From NCBI RefSeq assembly GCF_032452875.1, contig NC_083876.1, positions 5,146,001-5,210,000 on the forward strand: a stretch of DNA of 64,000 nt, read 5' to 3'. Position 1 is the first letter of the stretch. Every line of letters starts with the position of its first letter. The notes beneath the pieces are model-generated. The model made no database searches, was not told the DNA's origin, and saw only the letters and a list, made by a program, of their open reading frames with translations. The position numbers and the translations under genes are program-made. This document shows, in pieces, positions 1 to 10,850 of the stretch. This DNA is from Bos javanicus. Lineage: Eukaryota; Chordata; Mammalia; Artiodactyla; Bovidae.

Positions 1-257
1 GGGTGACCCTATGGACAATTGATAGAATATGTTCTTGAAAACATTGAGGCAGAATTAGGTTATTATTAAGTACATATTATAAGTTATGATCGTCCCAAAA
101 CTTACAATATTTTTGAAGATATTTGTTTTATTCCTCTTGGAATAAATGTTAGGGGGCTTCAGCCAATAAATCTTACATGTTAATAGAAGATTTAATGATC
201 AAAACTGAGGTTTTACCTAAAGTAAAACAGTATGAAAAAAAAAAAAAAAGCGTGCAT

Positions 258-445
258 GCACATGCTAAATCATATCAGTCATGTCTGACCCTTTGCGACC
301 CTATGAAATGTAGCCCACCAGGATCCCCTGCTCGTGGGATTCTCCAGGCTAGAATACTGGGTAGCAATGCCCTCCTCAAGGATATCTTCCAGACTCAGAG
401 ATTGAACCCACATCTCTTATGTCTCCTGCACCACTAGTGCCACAG
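258..445 (-). mobile_element. Bov-tA SINE
   Basis: The plus strand reads the complement of a Bov-tA: the BovA body (gtcatgtctgaccctttgcgac, caccaggatcccctg) is followed by the tRNA-derived head near 395-440. It splits the RNase H remnant exactly after the region coding for its C-terminal helix. An A-run lies just outside at 236-250. Confidence 0.85.
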
Positions 446-800
446 AAGCGGCTCTTGCCATTTTATCGGCCAGATTATTTTCTTTACTTCCTTCTGAGTT
501 TAGTTTTAAATGGTCTGAGATCTTACAATGGCCACAAGTTTTGTTTATTTAATGTCGCCAGCAGGTAAAAGACACATTGGTTATTTTTAATTGGTTGCTC
601 TTTGGAAGTCAAAAAGCCTCTTTGCTTCCACTAAAGGCATATCAACTATCGGTATAAATACTGGAAGTTTGATTTTTTGCCATAATATAAGCCTGAGCTA
701 AAGTCATTGTTGCAGCTTGTTGGGCCAACATGACTAAAGGAAGTAATAATTTCAATAATTTCATGAAGGATACCATAGCATATCTAGCCTATAATTTTTC
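441..800 (-). pseudogene. pol: ERV pol remnant: RNase H domain
   Basis: The minus strand encodes the RNase H core. A Y-T-D-S-stop-Y-A-F block at 633-656 carries the conserved acidic TDS motif, with the following arginine turned into a stop. Nearer position 445 comes the C-terminal helix, readable as N-N-L-A-D-K-M-A-R-A-A. RNase H normally degrades the RNA strand of the replication hybrid. Several frameshifts and stops make this copy non-functional. Confidence 0.8.
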
Positions 801-883
801 TTAATCAGCCTTCAGAGAAGAGCATTCAGTAAATAACATCAAATCCAGATTATGCAAAGAAGTTTCCTGTATATTCAATTTGT

Positions 884-1096
884 GTGCTATGTGCTGTTTG
901 CTCAGTTTTGTCCTACTCTTTGTGGCCCTACGGACTTTAGCCCACCAGGCTCCTCTGTCCAGGGAATTTTCCAGGCAAGGATACTGGAGGGGATTGCATT
1001 TTCTACTCCAGGGGATCTTCATGATCCTGGAATCGAATCATTGTCTCCTGTATTGGCAGGTGGATTCTTTACCACGGTGCCACCTGGGAAGCTCAA
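884..1096 (-). mobile_element. Bov-tA SINE
   Basis: The complement of a full Bov-tA: body motif (cccaccaggctcctctgtcc), then the tRNA-like head ending ggtgccacctgggaagctc. It lies between the RNase H and RT parts of the retroviral remnant. Confidence 0.9.
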
Positions 1097-1539
1097 TCTA
1101 GAAGTCAGTAAATGATAGGCCAAATCAAGGCAGTCATGATGTTTTTAGTCCAAAGGCAAAGGAAAAAAGGTAGCAAAATTAAGAGTGTGACACTGACATA
1201 TAGTGACATTTGAGGGAGACAAAAGAAGAATTATATAAGAAGTCAATCTACTGGAGCAAAAGCATTGAGTGTGATGAAAACTTCAAAGAACTTCAACAGA
1301 ATGGGCTATGTAAATGGTCAGAGGAGACTCCATGACAATGTCTTTAGCAATTTTAAGTAAGGCTGATGTACTGAAAATAGCTCCTATGCTGTGGTAGGGC
1401 AAGCCTTTGTAGACAGAATCTAATTCATGACTATAATAACTTACTGACCTATTTTGATCACTGTTTCAGAATTAATACTACTAAAGCTAATTCCTATTAT
1501 TCATGTACATTCAATAAAAAAGGCATTTTTGAGTTAGTT

Positions 1540-2300
1540 TGCCTGAAGTCTTGGACTTTAGTAAGCTGTTCAATTGTCTAAAAGCTAAGTGGCATCTTCA
1601 GTCCATTGAAAGGGATCTGGCTTACCCAATTTTAGTAATAATTATAATGACTAAGCCATAAGAGAAGAGTTTGGAATCCAGTTTCTACAGTAACTAATTA
1701 ATCCTAAAAATCCTCTGAGTTGTTTTAAGTCTTAGTGATTGGGAAGGCTGAGCTTCCTTTAATTCTGTTTAGATCAATTAGTAACTTCAGATGTCCTAGG
1801 TATTTCACTTGAGACATAAAACAATACTTGCCTCTGGAAACTTTAGGACCCTTTATAACTAACTGTTTAAGAAGATAGAGATTGTCCAGGTGAAAAGCTG
1901 CATATTTGGGGAAGAAAGGAGTAGATCTTCTACATATTATAGTAAAGTAACCTTTTGGATAAACAATATGTGCAAGATCTGATTTTAGGGTTTGGGAATA
2001 AGTAAGGCTTCCTTGGGCATTACCATCCAGGTATGTTGTTGGTCATTTCCAGTGAAAACAAATAAATCTTATTTGTCTGGATCCACAGGGATGCTAAAGA
2101 TAACCTTGCACATATCAGGCACTGCCAAAATTTTACTGCTTCAGACACTGCAGGTAAGAGGGTTAGGTGGAATGGTATGGTAACATTGTTAATGCCTCTT
2201 GAGTCCTGGACAAACTACAATCTTCTTCCATTCGATTCTTTAACTGAGAGGATAGGAGTATTATAAGAAACTATCATACCCTTTTTTTTTTTTTTAATAT
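1540..2300 (-). pseudogene. pol: ERV pol remnant: reverse transcriptase
   Basis: The minus strand encodes the retroviral RT from the N-terminal Y-N-T-P-I-L block (about 2265-2285), through V-Q-D-S-R-G-I-N-N-V-T (about 2165-2215), to the catalytic box at 1925-1936 and the V-K-Y-L-G-H block near 1800. The catalytic box reads Y-V-E-D, so one of the two metal-binding aspartates has become glutamate. Stops and shifts occur throughout. RT would copy viral RNA into DNA; this copy cannot. Confidence 0.85.
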
Positions 2301-2507
2301 TCATGATAACAGTATACTGGATCCCTTTCTGAAAGAAGGTTGCTAAATGTTTGGACCAGGTGTATTTATTTATCTATTTCTATTTTACTTGGGGCTGCTG
2401 AATGAATTTTTCCCTATATCTGTTGAAGATTGAAATCATAGATGGTTTGGTAACATTTGTGAAATGTCATCCTTTGGGATGCAATGAGTGTAAGGAAAGG
2501 AATGGTG

Positions 2508-2634
2508 CATATGTGTGCTCAGTCATGTCTGACTCTTTGTGACCCTATAGACTGTAGCCTGCCATTGGAATTTTCCTCTGCCTAAGGAATTTTCCAGGCA
2601 AGAATACTGGAGTGGGTGGCCATTTCCTTCTTAA
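2508..2634 (-). mobile_element. Bov-tA SINE, truncated
   Basis: Only the BovA body is present in complement (gtcatgtctgactctttgtgac to agaatactggagtgggtggcc). The tRNA head is missing. It interrupts the protease/RT border of the retroviral remnant. Confidence 0.8.
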
Positions 2635-2639
2635 AAGAA

Positions 2640-2900
2640 AATGGGAGCTCCATGCAAAGGATTAAACTTTAAATTATTAGATTCATACTTTTGTTTATTT
2701 GTATTATCCTTTAGATTTTAAAACATTTTCCTCTTTTGAGGAAAGACTTCTAAAACATCTCTTTCAAGAGATGCATGGGAGTGGAAGAAATGAGAAAATA
2801 ATATTCCTGAAAGGGAGCCCAAGTTGAAGTGGCATGAGTTAAGATTTAAAAATGGTCATAGGGCAATAAGAAACCCCCACCATTGAAATAGTTCCAGTAC
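2640..2900 (-). pseudogene. pro: Possible ERV protease C-terminal part
   Basis: On the minus strand, broken frames between the Cys-His box and the RT give phrases like H-S-F-L-P-L-P that resemble the C-terminal part of a gamma-like protease. I do not see the D-S/T-G active-site triplet. The position between NC and RT supports the call more than the sequence does. Confidence 0.35.
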
Positions 2901-2910
2901 TCTGAGGAAG

Positions 2911-3027
2911 TTCAGTTCAGTTCAGTTTCTCGGTCTTGTCCACTATTTGCTACACCATAGACTGCAGCACACCAGGCCTCCCTGTCCATCACCAACTCCC
3001 AGAACCCACTCAAACTCATGTCCACCA
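2911..3027 (-). mobile_element. BovB LINE, 3' end only
   Basis: About 117 bases of the BovB 3' end in complement, starting with the diagnostic (cagtt)n tail. It is flanked by an imperfect 12-base target duplication: ctctgaggaag before (2900-2910) and ctctgaagaag after (3029-3039). A heavily 5'-truncated insertion into the retroviral pol region. Confidence 0.8.
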
Positions 3028-3332
3028 ACTCTGAAGAAGGAGGTGCTTTAAAGCAGTGGGTTGAGAAGAGTTATCAATTAACTTACCAATTAAGAGTTAT
3101 CAATTAAGTCTTGATATCAACCAATATCAATTAAATCTTTAGTCTGTTTCCCCAAAACAATAAATTCAATCCCTCCAAAAATGCTATTGAAGAGAAAACA
3201 GACAAAAAAAAAAAATCCCATAATTTCCTCAGAACAATACTGAAGAAGAAGGGAATAAAGGTGGACAGAGTTTTACTGTGGTTTAAGTTTATAATCTGGG
3301 GGGAAATAAGAAGGGTTTTACTCTTTAATCTA

Positions 3333-3370
3333 GGGAAATCTCTTCTGACATGTACAAATTTTTTGCAGTA
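3333..3370 (-). pseudogene. gag: ERV nucleocapsid Cys-His box, decayed
   Basis: The minus strand reads Y-x-C-K-K-F-V-H-V-R-R-D-F-P. This is a retroviral C-x2-C-x4-H-x4-C zinc knuckle in which the second Cys and the His survive while the first Cys (now Tyr) and last Cys (now Phe) are lost. Basic residues follow, as expected for the RNA-binding part of Gag. It lies between capsid-like sequence and the pol remnant. Confidence 0.55.
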
Positions 3371-3414
3371 AAAGTAAATGTTCCTCTGAGAGACTCAAGT
3401 GTTAGAGGATCTTT

Positions 3415-3625
3415 TATTTATTTTTTTTTAATTGAAGGATAATTGTTTTACAGCATTTTGCTGTTTTCTGTCAAATCTAAACATGAATCAGCCACAGTTA
3501 TGCCTATATCTCCTCCCTTTTGAACCTTCCTCCCATCTCCCTCCCCATCCTGCTCCTCTAGGTTGATACAGAGCCCCTGTTTGAGTTTCCTGAGCCAAAC
3601 AGTAAATTCCCTTTCATTGATTTAG
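3415..3625 (-). mobile_element. L1 LINE 3' end
   Basis: Starts with the T-rich complement of a poly(A) tail (3416-3432) and continues with the complement of a ruminant L1 3' UTR (cctcccatctccctccccat, gttgatacagagcccctg). It interrupts the gag/pol region of the retroviral remnant. Confidence 0.75.
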
Positions 3626-3689
3626 CTTGACTGCTTAATTACTGATGTTGTAAATTCATTATTTGAGTAGATCTTTTTCTTGGCAATTT

Positions 3690-4320
3690 TTTGTATAACT
3701 TTAGAAAATCCAATTGCCAGGTTAACTAACTTATGAGCAGCCATGGTAGCTAAATTTAGCTGGTACCTTTTAACAGAGGCAGGGGGACGGGTAAGGTCTT
3801 CATCAAATCAATATGGAAAGAGTTGAAAAGGGTTTATGTTATCTTCCATCCCTGAGTGTTGTTTGAAAATTTTCTCAAACATCTCAAAAATTAAAGAATA
3901 GATTTATCAAGTTTTGGATGCATAATTAATTATTTTCAACCAGTAATTTTAGGGGAGACTTCTGGAATGACCAGGGAAGGGTTTTAGCTAACATTTGGGT
4001 TTCTTCTTGGTATTCCACGATATTCTTTTGTAAATCTGTAGGGTTTTTCCAACCTGTCTCCTTGAGCCATTTCTTTGCTCTCTTTTCTCACTGACATATA
4101 TGTGAGACACAGGTCAGTATGGTTGGACCAATAAGTCTAGATCACTGTATCTAATTTTTCATCAAAAGAGATAGGGTCTTGAAGAGGGTCAGGACATTGT
4201 TTAGCTCTGTCTCTTCAGCTTTAGTCCATGGGACTAGACAACTGAGGGTTCTCCTTACCCTGTGGGTTTGTTTTTTTAAAAGGCTTTTAGAGCAAGGGCT
4301 TTGAGAGGGAGCTTTAGGTT
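3690..4320 (-). pseudogene. gag: Probable ERV gag capsid region
   Basis: Broken minus-strand frames between the proline-rich part and the Cys-His box. Phrases such as E-D-L-T-R-P-P-A-S-V-K-R-Y (about 3790) look like decayed Gag, but I cannot align the major homology region with certainty. The call rests mainly on collinearity with the neighbouring gag and pol pieces. Confidence 0.45.
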
Positions 4321-4324
4321 CAGT

Positions 4325-4520
4325 GGCTTCCCTGATAGCTCAATTTGTAAAGAATGTGCCTGCAATGCGGGAGACCTGGGTTCAATCCCTTGGTTGGGAA
4401 GATCTTCTGGAAAAGGGAAAGGCTACCCACTCCAGTATTCTGGCCTAGAACATTCGTTGGATTGCATAGTCCATGGGGTTACAAAGAGTTGGACAGGACT
4501 GAGCAACTTTCACTTTCACA
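4325..4520 (+). mobile_element. Bov-tA SINE
   Basis: Complete plus-strand element. The tRNA-like head ggcttccctgatagctcaat carries a B-box-like ggttcaatccc. The BovA body and an actttcactttc tail follow. It separates two parts of the gag remnant. Confidence 0.92.
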
Positions 4521-5241
4521 TTAAGTCCAGTAGAATCAAATTGATGGTGGAGGGAGAGAGTCAGCAGTGGGAGAAGGGTGAATTCAGAAAGAGATGGGTA
4601 AAAGGATAAAGGAAGGGGAAGAACACTCAGAAGGGAAGAAACACAAGGAGGAGACACTGCCTGGGCAGGAGCAGGATGGGAGGGAGACAGTTCAGTTGGT
4701 TTTTCAGGTTTGGAAACAATTTGAGTCATTGTTTTCATTTACAACCTGGAGAGAGATGACTGTTTCAGTGTTATGTTTAGATGCTTCTCAATATCTATTA
4801 AAATAAATCTATTTATTTTGCTTAGTTCTTATACATTTTTTCTAATTGAGGACAGAGGTAAATTAATTTGGGGATTTTGGAAGTTTCCCACTTTGACCAA
4901 TGTAACCTTAAATCACCTCAGGTGAGTTGGACTCATTTAGGTAGATATTTAGAGAATGAGTACCATAGATTCTTTATCATTCTGGTAAAGAATCCACCCA
5001 CAATGCAGAAGACCTTGGTTCAATCCCTGGATTGGGAAGATCCCCTGGAGAAGAGAACAGCTACTCACTCCAGTATTCTGGCCTGGAGAATCCCATGAAC
5101 TGTACAGTCCATGGGGTCGCAAAGAGTGAGACAAGACTGAACAAATTTCACTAACCATAGGTGCTAAACCTAAAGCTGGTTCTTGTTACTGAGGGATGGG
5201 GGGTCATATCCCTTTGAAACTTTAATATAAGAGCTTCCCAT
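4521..5241 (-). pseudogene. gag: Probable ERV gag matrix and proline-rich region
   Basis: A minus-strand ATG at 5239-5241 starts M-G-S-S-Y-I-K, with a glycine at position 2 as in myristoylated Gag proteins. Downstream, at about 4550-4738, is an open stretch rich in Pro and Ser (P-S-H-P-A-P-A-Q-A) typical of the linker after matrix in gamma-like Gag. A Bov-tA at 4983-5150 and stops split it. The start is an inference from Gly2 and position. Confidence 0.5.
4983..5150 (+). mobile_element. Bov-tA SINE, 5' shortened
   Basis: Plus-strand copy beginning in the tRNA-like head (ggtaaagaatccacccacaat). B-box-like ggttcaatccctgg, BovA body and tail aacaaatttcact follow. It is inserted in the gag matrix region. 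Confidence 0.88.
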
Positions 5242-5610
5242 TATTTGAGAAATCATCCAGGACAAAACTCAAATATACTCTGAGTGGTGGAGATGGAAAT
5301 CTTCAAACAAGGCTGGATTGCCTACTCTATGGTAGAGACAGAATCCTCTTCCCCAGATGAAGAGAGGATAAAAGTAGATATCTAGAAATATCCAAATAAA
5401 TAGAACTTCTAAGGGACATTGAATCCAAGGAGGGACTTACCCTGTAGCCCAGACATAATTGAAGAAAAGGCTAGACACAGTGGTTGCATGTATGTACCAT
5501 TCATGACCTTGAAGAAGCTCGAGATTACTACTGCATGTCTCCCTGGATCCTGTCTCCTGAACCACATTAAATATATTTTGCCTCAACCAGGTCTCTGCTA
5601 CCAAAATTCT
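5242..5610 (-). other. Possible ERV leader with PBS-like and splice-donor-like sites
   Basis: On the minus strand a tggtagcagagacctgg sequence (5587-5603) starts with the TGG expected of a retroviral primer-binding site. A CAGG-GTAAGT splice-donor-like site lies at 5435-5444. Both precede the putative gag ATG at the usual order and distance. The matching tRNA was not established and no adjacent LTR is visible, so this is speculative. Confidence 0.28.
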
Positions 5611-5689
5611 TGGTTAAAATAATTGTATAATATTATAATAATTTATAATCACCATTTATGATTCCATCATTTTCCCAAAAATGTCCTTC

Positions 5690-6263
5690 ATCAGTTCAGT
5701 TCAGTCACTCTGTCATGTCCGACTCTTTGGACCACATGGACTGCAGCATGCCAGACCTCCCTGTCCATCACCAACTCCCAGAGTTTACACAAACTCATGT
5801 CCATTGAGTAGGTGATGCCATGCAACCATCTCATCCTCTGTTGTCCCCTCTCCTCCTTCCTTCAATCTTTCCCAGCATCAGGGTTTTTTCAAATGAGTCA
5901 GTTCTTTGCATCAGGTGGCCAAAGTATCAGAGTTTCAGCTTCAACATCAGTCCTTCCAATGAACACCCAGGACTGATCTCTTTTAGGACAGACTGGATTT
6001 CCTTGTGGTCCAAGGGACTCTCCAGAGTCTTCTCCAATAGCAGAGTTCAAAAGCATCAATTCTTCTGTGCTCAGCTTTCTTCATAGTCCAACTCTCACAT
6101 CCATACCCGACTACTGGAAAAAAACATAGCCTTGACTAGACAGACCTTTGTTGCCAAAGTAATGTCTCTGCTTTTTAATATGCTGTCTAGGTTGGTCACA
6201 ACATTCCTTCCAAGGAGTAAGTGTCTTTTAATTTCATGGCTGCAGTCACCATCTGCAGTGATT
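5690..6263 (-). mobile_element. BovB LINE, 3' part (5' truncated)
   Basis: Complement of the last ~570 bases of BovB, from the (cagtt)n tail through the C-terminal ORF region (gagtcagttctttgcatcagg, gtccaagggactctcc) to the catggctgcagtcaccatctgc block. Several frames are broken. Confidence 0.93.
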
Positions 6264-6797
6264 TAACCAAACAATTTAATCCAGGATAATTATTTCATTC
6301 TGTTACTCTTTCCTCAGCTTTCTTCAATGTAGAACAGTTCTCTACAGTCTAGTATTGATACTGATGATCTTGAAACTTTTGATGATTATAGCCATTATTT
6401 TGAGGAATAGGGATCTATTTGGCTTTATTTAATGTTTCCTCATGATTTAATTCTGATAATGATTATTTGGAAAAATACCATAGAAGTCAGAAATAATGAT
6501 GGATTCTTCTTATTGCATCCATTATATGGCACACAATTTAATTTCCCCCATTATTGGTGACATTAACATTGATCCCTTGACTAAAGACATGTCTGATGAC
6601 TTCACTGTAGTCATCTACATTTTTTTGTTATAATCAGTAAATATTTTGGGGAAAAGTATATAAATATTTCATTATTTTTTTAACTTTTATCATTACTTTT
6701 AGCATCCTTTGTTTGTCTTGACTGAATTAATTATTAATGTAATGGTATTGCTCTTTATGATATGCTTTAGCAAGAAATATTAAATAATTGAGTTCAG
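6264..6797. repeat. Ancient L1-like 3' region, unassigned
   Basis: AT-rich. The wording (cattattggtgacattaacattgatc; tctgatgacttcactgtag; taatcagtaaatattttgggg) resembles a 3' region seen in old mammalian L1 subfamilies. I cannot name the subfamily or orient it. Nothing coding is seen. Confidence 0.4.
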
Positions 6798-7009
6798 AAT
6801 GTGTGTGTTAGTACCTCAGTTGTGTCCCACTCTTTGTAGTCCCATGGACTGTAGCCTGTCAAGCTCCTCCGTCTATGAAATTCTCAAGGTAAGAATACTG
6901 GAGTGGGTTGCCATTTCCTTTACCAGTGGATCTTCCCAACCCAGGTATCTCACCTGGATCTCCCGCATTGCAGGCAGATGTTTTACTACTTGAGCTACTA
7001 GGGAAGCCC
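6798..7009 (-). mobile_element. Bov-tA SINE
   Basis: Complement of a full Bov-tA: BovA body first (gttgtgtcccactctttgtag), then the tRNA-like head ending gagctactagggaagccc. Confidence 0.92.
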
Positions 7010-7736
7010 AATACAATTTATGAAAAAAAAAAAAAAGAACAAGTTCATGTTTAACTCTTTTAGTTGAATATTCCTACCTAGAAGGTACTTTTCCTTATTC
7101 TTCCAGACTTGGATTTAATTTATTATTGTCGTACTTATCTCTCTTTTAGCATATTCATTTCTTCCTTCTGTTGCTTTATTTAGAGGTCTAGAAGATGGGT
7201 TCCTAGGGCATACGTGCTCAACTTACTGTTGGAACAGCATTTTCACCTTTAATAATTGTGCTACTTGAAACTGATTTGTGGATATATTATCTTATAGTGA
7301 TCCACGCGGTATTTCTTTATCCAATCTCTCCACATTTCTAGTGGGTGTTGTGAGGCAATTCTCACTGAACATTTCAATATTTTGGAATGCTCTTTGCCTT
7401 CTACATGAATTTCAAACAACAAGGTAAAGCGAATTTTACTTCCCTTATCATTATTATTGTTGCTGTTATTGCCATTTTTGTTTCAATGTTAAGAAAACAG
7501 CTCTCCATGATTTCTATGATCTAGGTTTTCTGAAGTGAATTCATTCCAGTCCAGTCCTTGGAATCTGGCCCCTTTTAATCTATTAAATTTCTTTCACATT
7601 AGACACTTTTGATCCAGTAAAGGTTAATCTGTGAAAATGCTTTCTTACATTTAAGAAGTTATATATAACAAATAAAAAAATAAAAAGAAATATATTCCAT
7701 ACATAAGACAATAGACAAAAATAATGTATGTGATAC
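7010..7736. other. No recognised feature
   Basis: AT-rich sequence after an A-run at 7022-7035. Short open frames (up to ~65 codons) show no family resemblance. It is probably decayed repeat or unique intergenic DNA. Confidence 0.5.
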
Positions 7737-9452
7737 AGAGAGGAGAACAACAGAATGGGAAAGACTACAGAGCTCTTCAAGAAAATTAGAGATACTAAGG
7801 GAATATTTCATGCAAAGATGGGCTTGGTAAAGGACAGACATGGTATGGATCTAACAGAGGCAGAAGATATTAAGAAGCGGTGGCAAGAATACACAGAACT
7901 GTACAAAAAAGATCTTCACGACCAAGATAATCACGAAGGTGTGATCACTCACCTAGAGCCAGACATCCTGGAATGTGAAGTCAAGTGGGCCATCACTATG
8001 AACAAAGATAGTGTAGGTGATGGAATTCCAGTTGAGCTATTTCAAATCCTGAAAGATGATGCTGTGAAACAGCTGCACACAATATGCCAGTAAATTTGAA
8101 AAACTCAGCAGTGGCCACAAGACTGGAAAAGGTCAGTTTTCATTCAATCCCAAAGAAAGGCAATGCCAAAGAAGGCTCAAACTACTTCACAACTGCACTA
8201 ATGCTCAGAATTCTCCAAGCCAGGCTTCAGCAATACGTGAACTGTGAACTTCCAGATGTTCAAGCTGGTTTTAGAAAAGGCAGAGGAACCAGAGGTCAAA
8301 TTGCCACCATCTGCTGGATCATGGAAAAAGCAAGAGAGTTCAGAAAAAAATATATTTCTTCTTTATTGACTATGCCAAAGCCTTTGACTGTGTGGATCAC
8401 AATAAACTGTGGAAAATTCTGAAAGAGATGGGAATACCAGACCACCTGATCTGCCTCTTGAGAAAATTGTATGCAGGTCAGGAAGCAACAGTTAGAACTG
8501 GACATGGAACAACACACTGGTTCCAAATAGGAAAAGGAGTACATCAAGGCTGTATACTGTCACCCTGTTTATTTAACTTTTATGCAGAGTACATCATGAG
8601 AAATGCTGGGCTGGAAGAAGCACAAGCTGGAATCAAGAGTGCCGGGAGAAATATCAACAACCTCAGATATGCAGATGACACCACCCTTATGGCAGAAAGT
8701 GAAGACGAACTAAAAAGCCTCTTGATGAAAGTGAAAGAGGAGAGTGAAAAAGCTGGGTTAAAGCTCAATGTTCAGAAAACTCAGATCATGGCATCTGGTC
8801 CCATCACTTCATGGGAAATAGATGCGGAAACAGTGGAAACAGTATCACACTTTATTCCTTTGGGCTCCAAATTGACTGCAGATGGTGACTGCAGGCATGA
8901 AATTAAAAGATGCTTACTCCTTGGAAGGAAAGTTATGACCAACCTAGATAACATATTCAAAAGCAGAGATATTACTTTGTGAACAAAGGTCCGTCTAGTC
9001 AAAGCTATGGTTTTTCCAGTGGTCATGTATGGATGTGACAGTTGGACTGTGAAGAAAGCTGAACACTGAAGAATTGAAGCTTTTGAACTGTGGTGTTGGA
9101 GAAGACTCTTGAGAGTCCCTTGGACTGCAAGGAGATCCAACTAGTTCATTCTAAAGGAGATCAGTCTTGGGTGTTCATTGGAAGGACTGATGCTGACGCT
9201 GAATCTCCAGTACTTTGGCCACCTGATGGGAAGAGTTGACTCATTGGAAAAGACTCTAATGCTGGGAGGGATTGGGGGCAGGAGGAGAAGGGGACGACAG
9301 AGGATGAGATGGATGGATGGCATCATCGACTCGATGGACATGAGTCTTAGCGAACTCCGGGAGTTGGTGATGGACAGGGAGGCCTGGCGTGCTGCGATTC
9401 ATAGGGTCACAAAAAGTTGGACACTACTGAGCGACTGAACTGAACAGAACTG
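7737..9452 (+). mobile_element. BovB LINE, 5' truncated (1.7 kb)
   Basis: Covers the linker, RT and C-terminal part of the BovB ORF plus the 3' end with a (ctgaa)n-like tail. RT motif A (F/I-D-Y-A-K-A-F-D) is coded around 8361-8395. The catalytic Y-A-D-D box is intact at 8668-8679. An open frame of 196 codons spans 8392-8982 (fingers/palm). Frameshifts near 8090 and 8390 and a stop near 8980 show that it is dead. The RT would prime reverse transcription at a nicked target. Confidence 0.95.
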
Positions 9453-10640
9453 ATAGAGATGGAATCAGAAAAGTGTATAAAGGAGAAGCAATGAAAATTC
9501 AGAAGTCCCTGTGGATAATGATGAAAATGAATTAATATTCCTAATATTTCTATGAAAGATAAACTAATCAATTTGAGGAGGCTTTCTACCTCATATGGAA
9601 CAGACCCAAAATGAAAGACTACAATCAAGGTCCTTCTGCTTGTTTCCTGAATCAAAGAAACCTAAAGTGTGAGGAGTTTCACTCTCCCCATCTTTTTCCT
9701 CTTCTCAGGCCACTTTTAAGAAAGAAAGTTAAGGAGAACCCACAGGAATCTTCATTATCATTTCCATTTATGTTCACTCTTCCCCAATATACACCTCAAC
9801 TCTCAGATACTCGGCATTATTATTTTTTTAATCACCTAAATAGAGATTTTGTCAGAAACTATCTCTTAAAAGTAAAAGAAGAGATAAGCATAAGTTTACT
9901 ATATTCATTTATATTATCATTTAGAAGCTGTGTGTGAAGCTTTTTTTCTGAGAGTAGAACAGAAAAGAGAGTATCACTGAAGTATAACAAATATGTGTAT
10001 TAAATTTTACCACATTGTAGAAAATAGTAAGGGATGAAACAATTAAAATGACACCAAAGGACAAATATTTTAATTAAAGGAATGCTCAGGTAAAAGAACA
10101 GATCTTATTATTTCTACAATAAATACATATATTTAAGAAAGCACATAGCATGTTTAGGAATTTACTAAAACTGTTTAGTAAATTGAAATTAGAGTGAGAA
10201 GAAAGAGATTTATCTGGAGGGAAAAACAGAAGCCGAATTAGGGAAAGCTTTTTTTAACAGAGGTTAACCCAAGAGTTTTAAGAGAGCACACACATGGTCA
10301 GATAGGAGTTTTCAGAAGAGTGTGTTTTTGCAATGCAGGGGGAGGACTAGGAGAAGGGTGATCCAATTGATTTTGAATCCAGTTGCAAAGCTGTTGCTTA
10401 CTGCAAAATATCAGCTGGATGTGTAGATGCATTTGGATGTGTAGAGATTCTAGAAATATTTTGGAATGAAGGTTTGCAGAGCATGGTGATTTGACACCTT
10501 GTGATGAGTAGTGAGAACACAAATGATAAGACATAGAGTGAACCCTGATTTCCTATCTCAGCCTTCAAGTGGATAATTCTGCTTTTTAGTAATAAAACAA
10601 ACAATAGAGGAAAAGCATATTTGTAGGGAGTGAGGGAGTC
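9453..10640. other. No recognised feature
   Basis: AT-rich intergenic sequence. A 108-codon open frame at 9611-9937 has no recognisable motif, and its composition is that of translated AT-rich DNA. I see no repeat family. Confidence 0.5.
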
Positions 10641-10850
10641 TTTAGCCTAGAACTGACTTTGTTGTAGGTACCTGTGAGACATTTAAGTGGAAAATTTTAG
10701 TAGACATATAAACTTACAGGACTGGAGATTACAGGAGAGATTTGAAGTAGGGATACAGATATGTAAGTCATAAGCAAGATAAAGACAATACACTCTCCCA
10801 GGGAGACGGTGAAAAAGAGAGGAGAAAAACTGACTATGATAAACAGAAAC
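10641..10850 (+). repeat. Ancient mammalian interspersed repeat, unnamed
   Basis: The word order (tgagacatttaagtggaaa, ggactggagatta, gagatttgaagtaggg, gtcataagcaag, ctcccagggagac) matches a segment I know as common in mammalian introns. I will not name the family. Decayed. Confidence 0.4.

Larger units (their letters stand above)
1..5610 (-). mobile_element. Class I (gamma-like) endogenous retrovirus remnant
   Basis: Read on the minus strand, recognisable retroviral pieces occur in canonical order from high to low coordinates: possible leader, gag start, proline-rich gag, capsid-like part, Cys-His box, protease tail, reverse transcriptase and RNase H. All frames are broken by stops and shifts. 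At least five Bov-tA SINEs, a BovB tail and an L1 tail interrupt it. No integrase or LTR could be recognised; positions 1-257 lie where integrase would begin but show no clear match. It is a dead, old copy. Assignment to class I rests on the RNase H and RT wording. Confidence 0.75.

Noticed and set aside
177..437. 86-codon frame near the window start
   Set aside because: Most of it is antisense Bov-tA sequence joined to an A-run. The same S-C-P-T-L-C-type antisense SINE peptide appears in frames all over the window.
4325..4520. tRNA-like head as a real tRNA gene
   Set aside because: The B-box-like ggttcaatccc belongs to the tRNA-derived head of a Bov-tA SINE. The rest does not fold as a tRNA, and the same head occurs in many copies.
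8392..8982. A 196-codon open frame with an intact reverse-transcriptase box, a candidate host or bacterial-type RT gene
   Set aside because: It is part of a 5'-truncated BovB LINE with frameshifts on both sides. The flanking BovB 3' end and the many sister copies in the window explain it.
7731..9460. tgatacagag / tgatagagat as a target duplication for the BovB at 7737-9452
   Set aside because: Only a partial match and the element border is uncertain by several bases; I did not use it.
9611..9937. 108-codon frame in an otherwise repeat-free stretch
   Set aside because: No recognisable domain. Composition matches chance translation of AT-rich DNA. A search could overturn this if orthologues keep the frame.
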